This document shows, piece by piece, positions 7,899-16,707 of a stretch of DNA of 64,000 bases; the first letter of the stretch is position 1, and each line of letters opens with the position of its first letter. The translations under genes and the position numbers were made by a program. The notes beneath the pieces were generated by a model. The model did not search any database. It was given only the letters and a program-made list of their open reading frames with translations, and had not been told where the DNA came from. The stretch is from Microbacterium aoyamense. GTDB lineage: Bacteria > Actinomycetota > Actinomycetes > Actinomycetales > Microbacteriaceae. The stretch lies in contig NZ_JAKNUT010000002.1 of NCBI RefSeq assembly GCF_023155855.1, forward strand, positions 124,001-188,000, given 5' to 3'.

Positions 7899-8822
7899 GT
7901 GCTCGCGACATTCCTCATCGGCCTGCGTGAAGGCCTCGAAGCGGCGCTCGTCGTCGGCATCCTCGTCGCGTACCTCACGCGTCTGGATCGCCGCGACGTC
8001 CTTCCGCGTCTGTGGGTCGGCGTGGGTCTCGCGATCGCGCTCGCCCTCGCGATCGGCGCGATCTTCACCTTCGGTGCCTACGCGCTCACGTTCGAGGCGC
8101 AGGAGCTCATCGGCGGGCTGCTGTCGCTCCTGGCCGTCGCCATGGTCACCTGGATGATCTTCTGGATGCAGCGCTCAGCGCGCACCATGAAGCGCTCGCT
8201 CGAGGGTGGGATCGATCGAGCGCTCGCGACAGGTGGTCTGTGGGGGATCGTCGTCATCGGGTTCGTGTCGGTCGCACGCGAGGGCGTCGAGACGACGCTG
8301 CTGCTGTGGGCGATGGTGCAGGACTTCGGGGACGCCCCGACGGCGCTCCTGGGCGCCGTGCTCGGGATCCTCGCCGCCGTCGTGCTCGGATGGCTGCTCG
8401 CGCGCGGCATGGTCCGGCTCGATCTGCGCGTCTTCTTCACCTGGACGGGCGCGTTCCTCGTCGTGGTCGCGGCCGGCGTTCTCGCGTACGCGATCCACGA
8501 TCTGCAGGAGGCCGGCGCACTGCCGGGCCCCTTCGGACCGATGGCTCCGATCGATCCCGCAACGGGAGCCGTCGCCGTCGGCTGGGCGGGGTTCCCGTTC
8601 GGCTGGGCGTTCGACCTCTCGGCCGTCATCCCGCCCGGCAGCGCGCTCGCCGCACTGCTGCAGGCGACCATCGGCTTCATGCCGGTGATGTCGTGGCTGC
8701 AGGTCATCTCGTGGGCGGTGTATGTCGCCGTGGTCGGAATCTTCTGGGCCCGCGGCATCCGTCGTCCTTCTCCCACAGCTTCCTCCCCGGCATCCGTTCC
8801 GTCACAGCAAGGAGCCTCATGA
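7899..8822 (+). CDS. efeU: Iron permease EfeU (FTR1 family)
   Basis: A 307-residue polytopic membrane protein of the FTR1/EfeU oxidase-dependent iron permease family. Two copies of the iron-binding REGxE motif are visible, REGLE at residues 10-14 and REGVE at 127-131, as the family requires. The GTG at 7899 follows a GAGAG Shine-Dalgarno and puts the first motif at the start of helix 1, as in homologues; an earlier in-frame start at 7794 would place coding sequence across the iron box. It is the first gene of efeUOB and overlaps efeO by ATGA, so translation is coupled. Confidence 0.95.
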   Translation: MLATFLIGLREGLEAALVVGILVAYLTRLDRRDVLPRLWVGVGLAIALALAIGAIFTFGAYALTFEAQELIGGLLSLLAVAMVTWMIFWMQRSARTMKRSLEGGIDRALATGGLWGIVVIGFVSVAREGVETTLLLWAMVQDFGDAPTALLGAVLGILAAVVLGWLLARGMVRLDLRVFFTWTGAFLVVVAAGVLAYAIHDLQEAGALPGPFGPMAPIDPATGAVAVGWAGFPFGWAFDLSAVIPPGSALAALLQATIGFMPVMSWLQVISWAVYVAVVGIFWARGIRRPSPTASSPASVPSQQGAS

Positions 8823-10048
8823 ACACCCACCGCCTTGTCGGCGCCGCAGCCCTCGCGGGCGTCGGCGCACTCGTCCTCGCGGGATGCGTCGCGCGAGCCG
8901 ACGTCGCCGCATCCGACGCACTGACGGTCACCTCGACCGCCGACGGCTGCGAGGTGTCCGCGGCCACTGCGACCAGCGGCACGCTCGCGTTCGACGTCAC
9001 GAACGAGGGCGACGAGGTGACGGAGTTCTACCTCCTCGCCGACGACGGGCTGCGCATCGTCGGCGAGGTCGAGAACATCGCGCCCGGGGCGTCGCGCACG
9101 CTCACCGTCGTCGCACAGCCGGGCGAGTACTTCACGCTCTGCAAGCCGGGCATGCTCGGCGAGGGAGTGGGCCGCACCGGATTCTCGGTGTCGGGCGACG
9201 CCGTCGCGATCGACGGGGAGGATGCCGAGCTCAAGCAGCAGGCGGTCGACCTGTACGCGGCGTTCGTCAAGGATCAGGTCGAGAACCTCGTGCCGCAGGT
9301 CGACGCACTCGTGACCGCGTACGAGTCGGGCGACGACGGGACGGCGAAGACGCTCTTCCCGCAGGTCCGCGCGTACTACGAGCGCATCGAGCCCATCGCC
9401 GAGGCGCTCGGCGACCTCGACCCCAAGATCGACTACCGCGAGGTCGACGCCGTCGCAGAGGGGCTCGACTGGACGGGCTTCCACCGCATCGAGAAGGACC
9501 TGTGGGTCCCCGCGCAGGACGCGCTCAACGCCGACGGCGAGACGCCCGCGTGGCAGGACTGGGCACCGTCGACGCCCGAGGAGCGCGCCGCCTTCGGCGA
9601 CCAGCTCGTGTCCGACATCGCCGAGCTCGACGCGTACGTGCACTCCGACGACTTCCAGGCGGCACTCGACAGCCAGGGAGTCGCGGGGCTCTCGAACGGC
9701 GCCATCGCGCTGCTCGACGAGGTCGCGACGGGCAAGATCACGGGCGAGGAGGACTGGTGGTCGGGCACGGACCTCTGGGACTTCGCCGCCAACGTCGAAG
9801 GCTCCAAGATGGCGTTCTCGCTCGTGAGCGACTTCGCCGCCGCCCAGGGCGACGACGGCGCCGCGCTCGTCGACGAGATCGACGGGGGATACACCGCCCT
9901 CGAGGAGTCGCTCGCGACCCACGGCTCGCTGGCTTCGGGCTTCATCTTCTACCCTGAGCTGACCGATGCCGACAAGCGCGAGCTGACCGATCTGCTCAAC
10001 GCGCTCGCCGAGCCGCTCTCGCAGCTCACGGTGACCGTCCTGGAGTGA
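8819..10048 (+). CDS. efeO: Iron uptake lipoprotein EfeO (cupredoxin + M75 imelysin domain)
   Basis: A 409-residue secreted lipoprotein. The N terminus is a lipoprotein signal peptide with lipobox LAGC (cleavage before C23). Residues about 35-130 form the cupredoxin-like EfeO N domain and about 140-405 the imelysin/M75 domain, with the conserved metal-site HxxE at H222-E225 (FHRIE). EfeO binds iron outside the membrane and hands it to EfeU. The ATG overlaps the efeU stop, and efeB starts one base after the efeO stop, so the three genes form one tight operon. Confidence 0.94.
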   Translation: MNTHRLVGAAALAGVGALVLAGCVARADVAASDALTVTSTADGCEVSAATATSGTLAFDVTNEGDEVTEFYLLADDGLRIVGEVENIAPGASRTLTVVAQPGEYFTLCKPGMLGEGVGRTGFSVSGDAVAIDGEDAELKQQAVDLYAAFVKDQVENLVPQVDALVTAYESGDDGTAKTLFPQVRAYYERIEPIAEALGDLDPKIDYREVDAVAEGLDWTGFHRIEKDLWVPAQDALNADGETPAWQDWAPSTPEERAAFGDQLVSDIAELDAYVHSDDFQAALDSQGVAGLSNGAIALLDEVATGKITGEEDWWSGTDLWDFAANVEGSKMAFSLVSDFAAAQGDDGAALVDEIDGGYTALEESLATHGSLASGFIFYPELTDADKRELTDLLNALAEPLSQLTVTVLE

Positions 10049-10049
10049 T

Positions 10050-11366
10050 GTGACCGAGGCCCCATCAGCAGCCGACGCCCCGGCCCCCGACGAGGGGGCC
10101 GGGGTTTCCGGCGTGTCGCGGCGCGGACTGTTCGGGCTCGCGATCGGCGCAGGCGCCGCCGGGATCGCGATCGGGGCGGGGGCGGGTGCGACCGCCGGTG
10201 TCGCGGTCGGACGAGCGCGGGCGGAGGATGCCGCGGCATCCGTCTACGACTTCTTCGGCGCTCATCAGGCGGGCATCACGACACCCGTGCAGGATCACCT
10301 GCACTTCGCGTCGTTCGACATGATGGCCCGCACCGGCCGCGACGACCTCGTCGCTCTGCTGCAGGACTGGACGTATGCCGCGTCGCGCATGACCCAGGGG
10401 CTCGAGGTGAGCGCGACCGGCGCCGTCGGCGGTTCGCCCGAGGCGCCGCCCGACGACACCGGCGAAGCGCAGGGTCTGGCCGCGAGCGGTCTCACGATCA
10501 CCTTCGGATTCGGCCCCACGCTGTTCGAGCTCGACGGGGTCGATCGCTACGGCATCGCCGCGCAGCGGCCGGTGGGTCTGGTCAAGCTGCCCTCGTTCCT
10601 CGGCGATGATCTCCAGCCCGACGAGTCCGGCGGCGATTTGTTCGTCCAGGCATGCGCCGACGATCCGCAGGTCGCCGTGCATGCCGTGCGCAACCTCAGT
10701 CGCATCGCGTTCGGCCGAGCGCGGCTGCGCTGGTCGCAGCTCGGATTCGGACGCACCTCGCGCACGACCGCCTCCCAGGCCACGCCGCGCAACCTCTTCG
10801 GGTTCAAGGACGGCACGGCGAACATCCTCGCGAGCGATTCGGCAGCGCTCGACGAGCACGTGTGGGTCGCATCCTCCGACGACCCCGTGTGGATGGCCGG
10901 CGGCTCGTACCTCGTCGCCCGCAAGATCGCGATGCTCATCGAGACGTGGGACCGCGTCAGGCTCTCGGAGCAGGACGCGATCATCGGCCGCGACAAGGGC
11001 GAGGGTGCTCCGCTGTCGGGCGGCGATGAGTTCACGGATCCCGACTTCACGGCGACGGATGCTTCGGGCGCCGCCGCGATCCCCGCGACGAGCCATGTGC
11101 GGCTCGCGCATCCGGAGTTCAACGACGGCTTGCGGATCCTCCGTCGCGGATACAACTACGTCGACGGCAACAACGACCTCGGACGACTCGACGCGGGGCT
11201 GTTCTTTCTGTCGTACCAGCGCTCGCCCGAGCAGTTCGTGCGTCTGCAGCGCGCACTGTCGACCGACGTGATGAACGAGTACATCCGCCACGTCGGCTCG
11301 GGCGTGTGGGCCGTGCCGCCCGGCGTGCAGCCCGGCTCGTTCGTCGGGGCCGGGCTGTTCGCCTGA
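10050..11366 (+). CDS. efeB: Deferrochelatase/DyP-type peroxidase EfeB
   Basis: A 438-residue heme peroxidase of the dye-decolorising (DyP) family. A twin-arginine signal (SRRGLFGL at residues 23-30, then a long hydrophobic alanine/glycine run) indicates Tat export, as for E. coli EfeB. The DyP signature GFKDG at residues 251-255 carries the catalytic D254. EfeB is thought to oxidise ferrous iron or release iron from heme for the EfeUO pathway. The start is the GTG at 10050, one base after the efeO stop. No convincing hairpin terminator follows; a repeat-rich gap does. Confidence 0.95.
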   Translation: MTEAPSAADAPAPDEGAGVSGVSRRGLFGLAIGAGAAGIAIGAGAGATAGVAVGRARAEDAAASVYDFFGAHQAGITTPVQDHLHFASFDMMARTGRDDLVALLQDWTYAASRMTQGLEVSATGAVGGSPEAPPDDTGEAQGLAASGLTITFGFGPTLFELDGVDRYGIAAQRPVGLVKLPSFLGDDLQPDESGGDLFVQACADDPQVAVHAVRNLSRIAFGRARLRWSQLGFGRTSRTTASQATPRNLFGFKDGTANILASDSAALDEHVWVASSDDPVWMAGGSYLVARKIAMLIETWDRVRLSEQDAIIGRDKGEGAPLSGGDEFTDPDFTATDASGAAAIPATSHVRLAHPEFNDGLRILRRGYNYVDGNNDLGRLDAGLFFLSYQRSPEQFVRLQRALSTDVMNEYIRHVGSGVWAVPPGVQPGSFVGAGLFA

Positions 11367-11448
11367 GCTGCAAGACTGGCTTTCCGTTCTCGTGGCGAGC
11401 AGCCGGCGTCGGCGTGTCGCGCTTCGCGGACAGTGTCTCTTATCGCTA

Positions 11449-11606
11449 CGGAACTTCCGGTTCACACGGTGTCTGGCAGGCGGTGAACTTCCGGTTCACG
11501 CGATCGTGCGACGGGCAGTGAACTTCCGGTTCACACGGTCGTGCGACGGGGCGGTGAACTTCCGGTTCACACGGGCCTCCGGCCGGGCGGCGAGCTTCCG
11601 GTACAC
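11449..11606. repeat. Five-unit ladder of GTGAAC-TTCCG-GTTCAC dyads, period 34-36 bp
   Basis: Units begin at 11449, 11483, 11518, 11554 and 11590. The core is GTGAACTTCCGGTTCAC, a perfect 6-bp inverted repeat around TTCCG, usually followed by ACGG. The units at 11483, 11518 and 11554 are perfect; 11449 has CG for GT at the left end; 11590 is degenerate (GCGAGC-TTCCG-GTACAC). Spacers are GC-rich and partly alike (CGTGCGACGGG occurs in two). As RNA each unit could form a small hairpin; as DNA each is a candidate protein-binding site. The function is unknown. Confidence 0.85.
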
Positions 11607-11657
11607 CCGCGATCGACGTGTGAGCGGGAAGTTCATCAGCGTAGAGAACGAACGTCG

Positions 11658-11747
11658 TCCGGAGCGACACGCCGGTGCAGCAGCGAACGGCGGTGAATCA
11701 CCTCCGGAGCGACACGCCGCTGTAGCGGCGAACGGCGGTGAATCACC
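11658..11747. repeat. Direct tandem duplication of a 45-bp unit
   Basis: Two adjacent 45-bp copies, 11658-11702 and 11703-11747, differ at only three positions (42/45 identical). Each reads TCCGGAGCGACACGCCG ... GAACGGCGGTGAATCACC. In the second copy the differences create a perfect 7-bp inverted repeat, CGCCGCT-GT-AGCGGCG. The period is a multiple of three, but no gene with a start signal or homology runs through it. Confidence 0.85.
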
Positions 11748-11826
11748 TACGGGGCGGCGCGAGCACGGCGGCGGCGGCGCGATCCTCCACGCCGAGCTTC
11801 GAGATCGCGGACGCCGCGTCCTCGAT

Positions 11827-12996
11827 TCAGCCGTTCTGGCGGGGGTCCGCCGGCAGGACGCGCGGTGCTTCGCGGGGTCGGCGCGACCCCGTCGGGTCGC
11901 TGCGGCGGCCTTCGCGTCCTGCGAGCATGGGATCGCTGAACAGCCAACCCGGTCGCGGCTCGATGAGCGGGCGGAAGACCGTGCGCACGGGTTTCGTCGC
12001 CAGCCCGAGCGCGATGAGCACGGAGAGGACGATCACGATCGGCAGCCACAGCCACGTGGGGTCCAGATTGCGCAGCACGCCCGACTCGCGGAACGGGTAG
12101 AGCACGAACGAGTGCAGCAGGTAGACGTACATCGTGTACTGGCCGAAGTGCGTCCAGAAGTGCGTACGCCGCGGAACGAGAGCGAAGAACGCCGCCGAGA
12201 GCACGATCGCGACCGCCATGAGCGCGAGGCGCACGCCGCCGGCCCACCACTGGGTTCCGCCGATCGACGAGTAGTTCGCGTCGTAGAAGAGCCATTCGCG
12301 CAGGTTCATGGCGCGGAACTCGTCGATGAAGACCCACGCGACGAACCCCGCCACCGTGAACAGCCCGCCGCCCACGACGAAGACCCACCACGGTCGGTCC
12401 CGCAGCAGCCTCAGGCGATCGACGATGTCGTGCTCGCGCAGCCACCAGCCGAGCGTGAAGAACGGCAGCAGCCCGAGGGTGCGCGAGAGCGAGAAGGTCG
12501 AATCGACGTTGGGCAGGTAGCCCGCGCCGATCGAGATCGCGAGCGTCCACAGCAGCGGCCAGCGCAGCAGGGCGAGGTAGGGCAGCACGAGCCGGAAGAT
12601 GCCGAGCGCGAGCAGGAACCACAGCGTCCACGACGGCTCGGTGAGGTTGGGGTTCGCCTGCCCCTCGACGAGCCACTTCGTGAGGGTCCAGATGCCCTCG
12701 AAGATGACGTACGGCACGAGGATGTCGGTGATCACGCGCGCCATCTGCCGCTTCGACGGCGCGTCGGACTTGGAGAAGTAACCCGAGATGATCGCGAACG
12801 CCGGCATGTGGAATGCGTAGACGACCAGGTAGAGGCCGAGCGCGATGTCGGAGTCGTACGTCAGGCGCTGGGTCGCGTGACCCAGGACCACGAGCACGAT
12901 GCACGCGAAGCGCGCGTTGTCCCAGAACGGCACACGGCGCTTGGCGCGTGACACCCGCGTCGTTCCCGTGGTCGGAGGCTGGGTCGGTTCAGTCAT
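11827..12996 (-). CDS. Acyltransferase 3 family membrane protein
   Basis: A 389-residue polytopic membrane protein of the acyltransferase 3 (OafA-like) family, which O-acylates cell-surface polysaccharides or other glycans. The N-terminal WDNARFACIVLVVLGHATQ carries the conserved histidine of the first helix. About ten hydrophobic segments follow. The C-terminal 50 residues are hydrophilic, arginine/proline-rich and probably cytoplasmic. The ATG at 12996 faces the esterase gene across 52 bp. The substrate is unknown. Confidence 0.88.
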   Translation of the reverse strand: MTEPTQPPTTGTTRVSRAKRRVPFWDNARFACIVLVVLGHATQRLTYDSDIALGLYLVVYAFHMPAFAIISGYFSKSDAPSKRQMARVITDILVPYVIFEGIWTLTKWLVEGQANPNLTEPSWTLWFLLALGIFRLVLPYLALLRWPLLWTLAISIGAGYLPNVDSTFSLSRTLGLLPFFTLGWWLREHDIVDRLRLLRDRPWWVFVVGGGLFTVAGFVAWVFIDEFRAMNLREWLFYDANYSSIGGTQWWAGGVRLALMAVAIVLSAAFFALVPRRTHFWTHFGQYTMYVYLLHSFVLYPFRESGVLRNLDPTWLWLPIVIVLSVLIALGLATKPVRTVFRPLIEPRPGWLFSDPMLAGREGRRSDPTGSRRPREAPRVLPADPRQNG

Positions 12997-13048
12997 GAGG
13001 CGTTGCCCACCCTATCCTGGGGGTCACCCCCGGATCGAAGGAGATCGC

Positions 13049-14491
13049 ATGCCCGACGCCCCCGTGCGCAACGTGTCGACCGGAGCCGTCCGCGGCGTGA
13101 CGGCCGACGGGATCGATCGATTCCTCGGCATCCCCTACGCGGCCCCGCCGTTCCAGGAGCGCCGCTTCGAGCCGCCGCAGCCCGCCGCAGCGTGGGAGGG
13201 CGAGCGGGATGCCTCGGCCTTCGGCCCCACGGCGCCGCAGGCGCCCTACGGCGGCGGCCTCGAGGACTATCTCCCGACGGTCGAGATCCCGGGCGACGAC
13301 ATCCTGACCGCCAACGTGTGGACGCCGGGCGGCACGGGCCTGCCGGTGCTCGTCTTCGTGCACGGCGGCGCGCTCACGCGCGGATCGGCGGCCCTCGCAG
13401 CCTACGACGGTAGGACCTTCGCGCGGCACGGGGTCGTCTACGTCTCTGTCCAGTACCGGCTCGGGCAGGAGGGGTTCGCCGTGCTCCCCGAGGTGCCGCA
13501 GAACCTCGGCGTGCTCGACGTCGAGGCGGCCCTGCGCTGGGTGCGGGCGGAGATCGCCGCGTTCGGGGGCGATCCCGCGAACGTCACGGTGATGGGGCAC
13601 TCCGCGGGGGCGAACGTGCTCGCCGCGGCCCTCGCACTGCCGCACGCGAAAGAGCTCTTCGATCAGGCGATCCTGCAGAGTGGACCACTTGTCGCGCAGC
13701 CGCCGAAGAAGGCGGCGCGCATGACGCTCGAGGTCGCGAACAGGCTCGGCGTCCCGGCATCCCGCGACGGCTTCTCGCACGAGACGCCCGCGAAGCTCGT
13801 CGAGACGCAGACGGCCATCGCCGCAGGCGGCTCGCCCTTGGGCGGCGGGCCGACCGTGGCGCTCGCGGTCGGTGGCGACGCGGTACCCACGAGCCCGCTC
13901 GACGCGCTGCTCGCGGGCGCGAGCCGCGGCATCCCCGTCCTCATCGGCTCGACGAGCGAGGAGTACCGTCTCTGGTTCGTGCCGAGCGGCGCGCTCGACA
14001 AGATCCGCCGCGCGACCCTCACGATCGCGCGACTCGCGGCCGGCGTGCCCGCGCGGGTGGTGAAGGCCCACCGTCGCCGTCGCCCTGATGCGACGCCGGG
14101 AGAGGTGCTCGGCGAGATCGTCGGCGACATGCTGCTGCGGGGTCCGCTCACGCGCTTCGCCGACAGCCGTATCGCCGCCGACGCCGGCACCTGGGTGTAC
14201 GAGTTCCGGTGGCGCAGCCCCGTGGGCGGCCTCGGCGCGGCGCACGGCATGGAGCTCGGCTTCGTGTTCGACGCGATCGAGACGCCCGACGCGATCGCGC
14301 TCGCGGGAGCGGATGCTCCGCAGAGGCTCGCCGACGCGATGCACTCCGCGTGGGTGTCGTTCGTGAAGAGCGGGGATCCCGGATGGCAGGCGTGGTCGGC
14401 GCGCAGGCCCGTCCAGGCGTTCGACGCCGACGGCGGTCACATCGACTACGCGCCGCGCGCAGACGAGCTCGAGGGGCTCCCTACGCGATAG
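13049..14491 (+). CDS. Type-B carboxylesterase/lipase family protein
   Basis: A 480-residue alpha/beta hydrolase of the carboxylesterase type-B family. The oxyanion region is LVFVHGGALTRGS and the nucleophile elbow is G183-H-S185-A-G, with S185 as nucleophile. The N-terminal GAVRGVTADGIDRFLGIPYA is the family opening motif. No signal peptide is seen, so it is probably cytosolic. The ATG at 13049 has AAGGAGA upstream; an in-frame extension back to 12899 would overlap the divergent acyltransferase gene and is not supported. A second alpha/beta hydrolase follows after 13 bp. Confidence 0.9.
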   Translation: MPDAPVRNVSTGAVRGVTADGIDRFLGIPYAAPPFQERRFEPPQPAAAWEGERDASAFGPTAPQAPYGGGLEDYLPTVEIPGDDILTANVWTPGGTGLPVLVFVHGGALTRGSAALAAYDGRTFARHGVVYVSVQYRLGQEGFAVLPEVPQNLGVLDVEAALRWVRAEIAAFGGDPANVTVMGHSAGANVLAAALALPHAKELFDQAILQSGPLVAQPPKKAARMTLEVANRLGVPASRDGFSHETPAKLVETQTAIAAGGSPLGGGPTVALAVGGDAVPTSPLDALLAGASRGIPVLIGSTSEEYRLWFVPSGALDKIRRATLTIARLAAGVPARVVKAHRRRRPDATPGEVLGEIVGDMLLRGPLTRFADSRIAADAGTWVYEFRWRSPVGGLGAAHGMELGFVFDAIETPDAIALAGADAPQRLADAMHSAWVSFVKSGDPGWQAWSARRPVQAFDADGGHIDYAPRADELEGLPTR

Positions 14492-14504
14492 TCTCGACGG
14501 CGCC

Positions 14505-15389
14505 ATGACCACGATCGACCCTGCTCTCGCCCTCGACCAGGACATTCCCGACATCGACTGGCACGTGTTTCCCGAAGGCACGGTGCGGGATGCCTTCGCC
14601 GCGCCGAGCGGGCTGCTCGCGCGCGTCGTGCTCGGGCCGGAGGGCGCTGAGCGCGTCGTCCTCATCCCCGGCGTCGCCGGGTCGAAGGAGGACTTCGTCC
14701 GCATCTTCCCGCTGCTCGCCGACGCGGGCTACCGCGTCGAGTCGTACGACATCGCGGGCCACTGGGAATCGGTGGATGCGGGTCCCGCCCACCTCGATCC
14801 GCCGAGCGAGCACTACGACCGTCAGCTCTTCGTCGACGACCTCATCGCGATCCTCGAGGACGGTGACGGCCCGGCGCATGTGCTCGGGTACAGCTTCGCG
14901 GGGCTCGTCGCCGAGCTCGGTCTCGTACAGCGGCCCGACCTCTTCCGCAGTCTCACTCTGATGGCGGCACCGCCGGCGGTGGGTCAGGTGTTCAAGGGCG
15001 TCAAGCACATCGGCCCCATCTCGGACATGCCCCCGCACCGCGCGGCCGGGCTCATCCTGTGGGGGATCCGCTACAACCTCAACCGAACGCCCCCGCGGCG
15101 GATCGCGTTCGTGCGTGAGCGCCTCGCGGTGACGAAGCGGACGGCGATCGACGACGTCGTCGGGATCATGATGACGATGCCCGACATCGTCGCGGAGGTC
15201 GCGGCATCCCCGGTCCCGAAGCTCATCGCCGTCGGCGAGAGCGACCTGTGGCCCATCCCGCAGCACGCGGAGTACGCCGACCGGATCGGTGCGACGCTCG
15301 CCGTCTACGAGACCGGCCACGCGCCGTGCGAGACGGCGCCGCACCAGCTCGTGCGCGACATGCTGCGGATGTTCGATTCCGTTCGTTGA
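14505..15389 (+). CDS. Alpha/beta hydrolase
   Basis: A 294-residue alpha/beta-hydrolase-fold protein with the nucleophile elbow GYSFAG (S130), an oxyanion-side LIPGVAGSKEDF, and a likely acid/histidine pair in the C-terminal third (GESDLWPIP and ETGHAPCETAP). The specificity is unknown. It starts 13 bp after the preceding esterase gene and is probably co-transcribed with it. The adjacency of two unrelated hydrolases may reflect a shared degradative role, but nothing in the sequence proves this. Confidence 0.85.
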   Translation: MTTIDPALALDQDIPDIDWHVFPEGTVRDAFAAPSGLLARVVLGPEGAERVVLIPGVAGSKEDFVRIFPLLADAGYRVESYDIAGHWESVDAGPAHLDPPSEHYDRQLFVDDLIAILEDGDGPAHVLGYSFAGLVAELGLVQRPDLFRSLTLMAAPPAVGQVFKGVKHIGPISDMPPHRAAGLILWGIRYNLNRTPPRRIAFVRERLAVTKRTAIDDVVGIMMTMPDIVAEVAASPVPKLIAVGESDLWPIPQHAEYADRIGATLAVYETGHAPCETAPHQLVRDMLRMFDSVR

Positions 15390-15494
15390 GCGACACGCGA
15401 CGGGAATAGATTCGTGCGGCAGGCGTTCTACGAGATACATTCATTTGCATAGAATCGCCGACGGAGACCCCGCCGACGCAGAAGCGGAGAGATC
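15390..15494 (+). promoter_or_regulatory. AT-richer promoter region of the monooxygenase/reductase pair
   Basis: The 105-bp spacer contains the lowest-GC patch nearby, GATACATTCATTTGCATAGA, with a -10-like TAGAAT at 15450-15455. TTCTA at 15426-15430 and TAGAA at 15450-15454 form a short inverted pair around this patch, which may be an operator. Evidence is limited to base composition and these short words. Confidence 0.45.
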
Positions 15495-16703
15495 GTGAAC
15501 GACACCACCACGTGGCCGGGAATGCAGTTCGGCATCTTCACGGTGAGCGACATCACCGAAGACCCGACCGACGGTCGCACGCCCAGCGAGGCCGAGAAGA
15601 TCCGCAACACGGTGACACTCGCGAAGCACGCCGAAGAGGTCGGGCTCGACGTCTTCGCCCTCGGCGAGCACCACAACCCGCCGTTCTGGTCGTCGTCGCC
15701 CACGACGACGCTCGCGTACATCGCCGCCCAGACCGAACGCCTCATCATGTCGACGGCGACGACGCTCATCACGACGAACGACCCGGTGAAGATCGCCGAG
15801 GACTTCGCGATGCTGCAGCACGTCTCGGGCGGCCGCGCCGATCTCATGCTCGGCCGCGGCAACACCGGGCCGGTGTATCCGTGGTTCGGTCAGGACATCC
15901 GTCAGGGCCTGCCGCTCGCGATCGAGAACTACAACCTCCTGCACCGCCTCTGGCGCGAGGACGTGGTGGACTGGGAGGGGAAGTTCCGCTCGCCGCTGCA
16001 GGGGTTCACGTCGACGCCCCGCCCGCTCGACGGCGTCGCGCCGTTCGTGTGGCACGGGTCGATCCGCACGCCCGAGATCGCCGAGCAGGCCGCGTATTAC
16101 GGCGACGGGTTCTTCGCGAACAACATCTTCTGGCCCAAGGAGCACTACCAGCGCCTCGTGACGCTGTACCGCCAGCGCTTCGCGCACTACGGCCACGGCA
16201 CGCCCGAGCAGGCGATCGTGGGCCTGGGCGGTCAGGTGTTCATGGCGGCGAAGTCGCAGGACGCCGTCGCGCAGTTCCGCCCGTACTTCGACAACGCGCC
16301 CGTCTACGGCCACGGCCCGAGCCTCGAGGACTTCAGCGAGATGACTCCGCTCACCGTCGGCTCGCCGCAGCAGGTGATCGACCGGTACGCCTCGATGCGC
16401 GAGACGTTCGGCGACTACCAGCGCCAGCTCTTCCTCATCGACCACGCGGGTCTGCCGCTCAAGACGGTGCTCGAGCAGCTCGACATCCTCGGCGGCGAGG
16501 TCGTGCCGGTGCTCCGCAAGGAGCTGGCGAAGGACCGTCCGGCGGATGTTCCGGATGCCCCGACCCACGCCAACCTCGTCGAGAGGGCCGGCGGTGCCCG
16601 CGAGGCTCGGCCCAACGCGAACCGCGGCGACAACCTGACGGGCGGCTCGCCGTACCAGGACACTCCGGCACCCGCCGGCGCGTCGTTCGGGATCGGTCGG
16701 TGA
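15495..16703 (+). CDS. LLM-class flavin-dependent oxidoreductase (CE1758 type)
   Basis: A 402-residue luciferase-like monooxygenase. The N terminus MQFGIFTVSDI and the LGEHHNPPF segment are typical of bacterial luciferase-like enzymes, and LMLGRGNTGPVYPWFG is the flavin phosphate-binding area. Such enzymes use reduced FMN supplied by a separate reductase to oxygenate small substrates. The gene starts with GTG at 15495 after GGAGAG. The FMN reductase gene follows after 4 bp, which makes a two-component monooxygenase pair very likely. The substrate cannot be told. Confidence 0.9.
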   Translation: MNDTTTWPGMQFGIFTVSDITEDPTDGRTPSEAEKIRNTVTLAKHAEEVGLDVFALGEHHNPPFWSSSPTTTLAYIAAQTERLIMSTATTLITTNDPVKIAEDFAMLQHVSGGRADLMLGRGNTGPVYPWFGQDIRQGLPLAIENYNLLHRLWREDVVDWEGKFRSPLQGFTSTPRPLDGVAPFVWHGSIRTPEIAEQAAYYGDGFFANNIFWPKEHYQRLVTLYRQRFAHYGHGTPEQAIVGLGGQVFMAAKSQDAVAQFRPYFDNAPVYGHGPSLEDFSEMTPLTVGSPQQVIDRYASMRETFGDYQRQLFLIDHAGLPLKTVLEQLDILGGEVVPVLRKELAKDRPADVPDAPTHANLVERAGGAREARPNANRGDNLTGGSPYQDTPAPAGASFGIGR

Positions 16704-16707
16704 CCCG

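Larger units (their letters stand above)
11367..11826. other. 460-bp gap between convergent genes, rich in short repeats
   Basis: No gene is supported here. The gap lies between the ends of efeB and the convergent acyltransferase gene, so it needs no promoter for either. It holds a ladder of short dyads (11449-11606) and a 45-bp direct duplication (11658-11747), listed separately. Codon-like periodicity is absent in the ladder, since its period is 34-36 bp. Confidence 0.7.

Noticed and set aside
11449..11606. CRISPR array
   Set aside because: The repeated unit is a short dyad with variable edges, the spacers are about 18 bp and partly alike, and no cas gene is near. It does not have CRISPR repeat/spacer structure.
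11392..12951. A 519-codon plus-strand frame through the repeat gap and across the acyltransferase gene
   Set aside because: It lacks a start signal, its composition is Arg/Glu-rich, and the opposite strand encodes a clear acyltransferase 3 protein with membrane helices.
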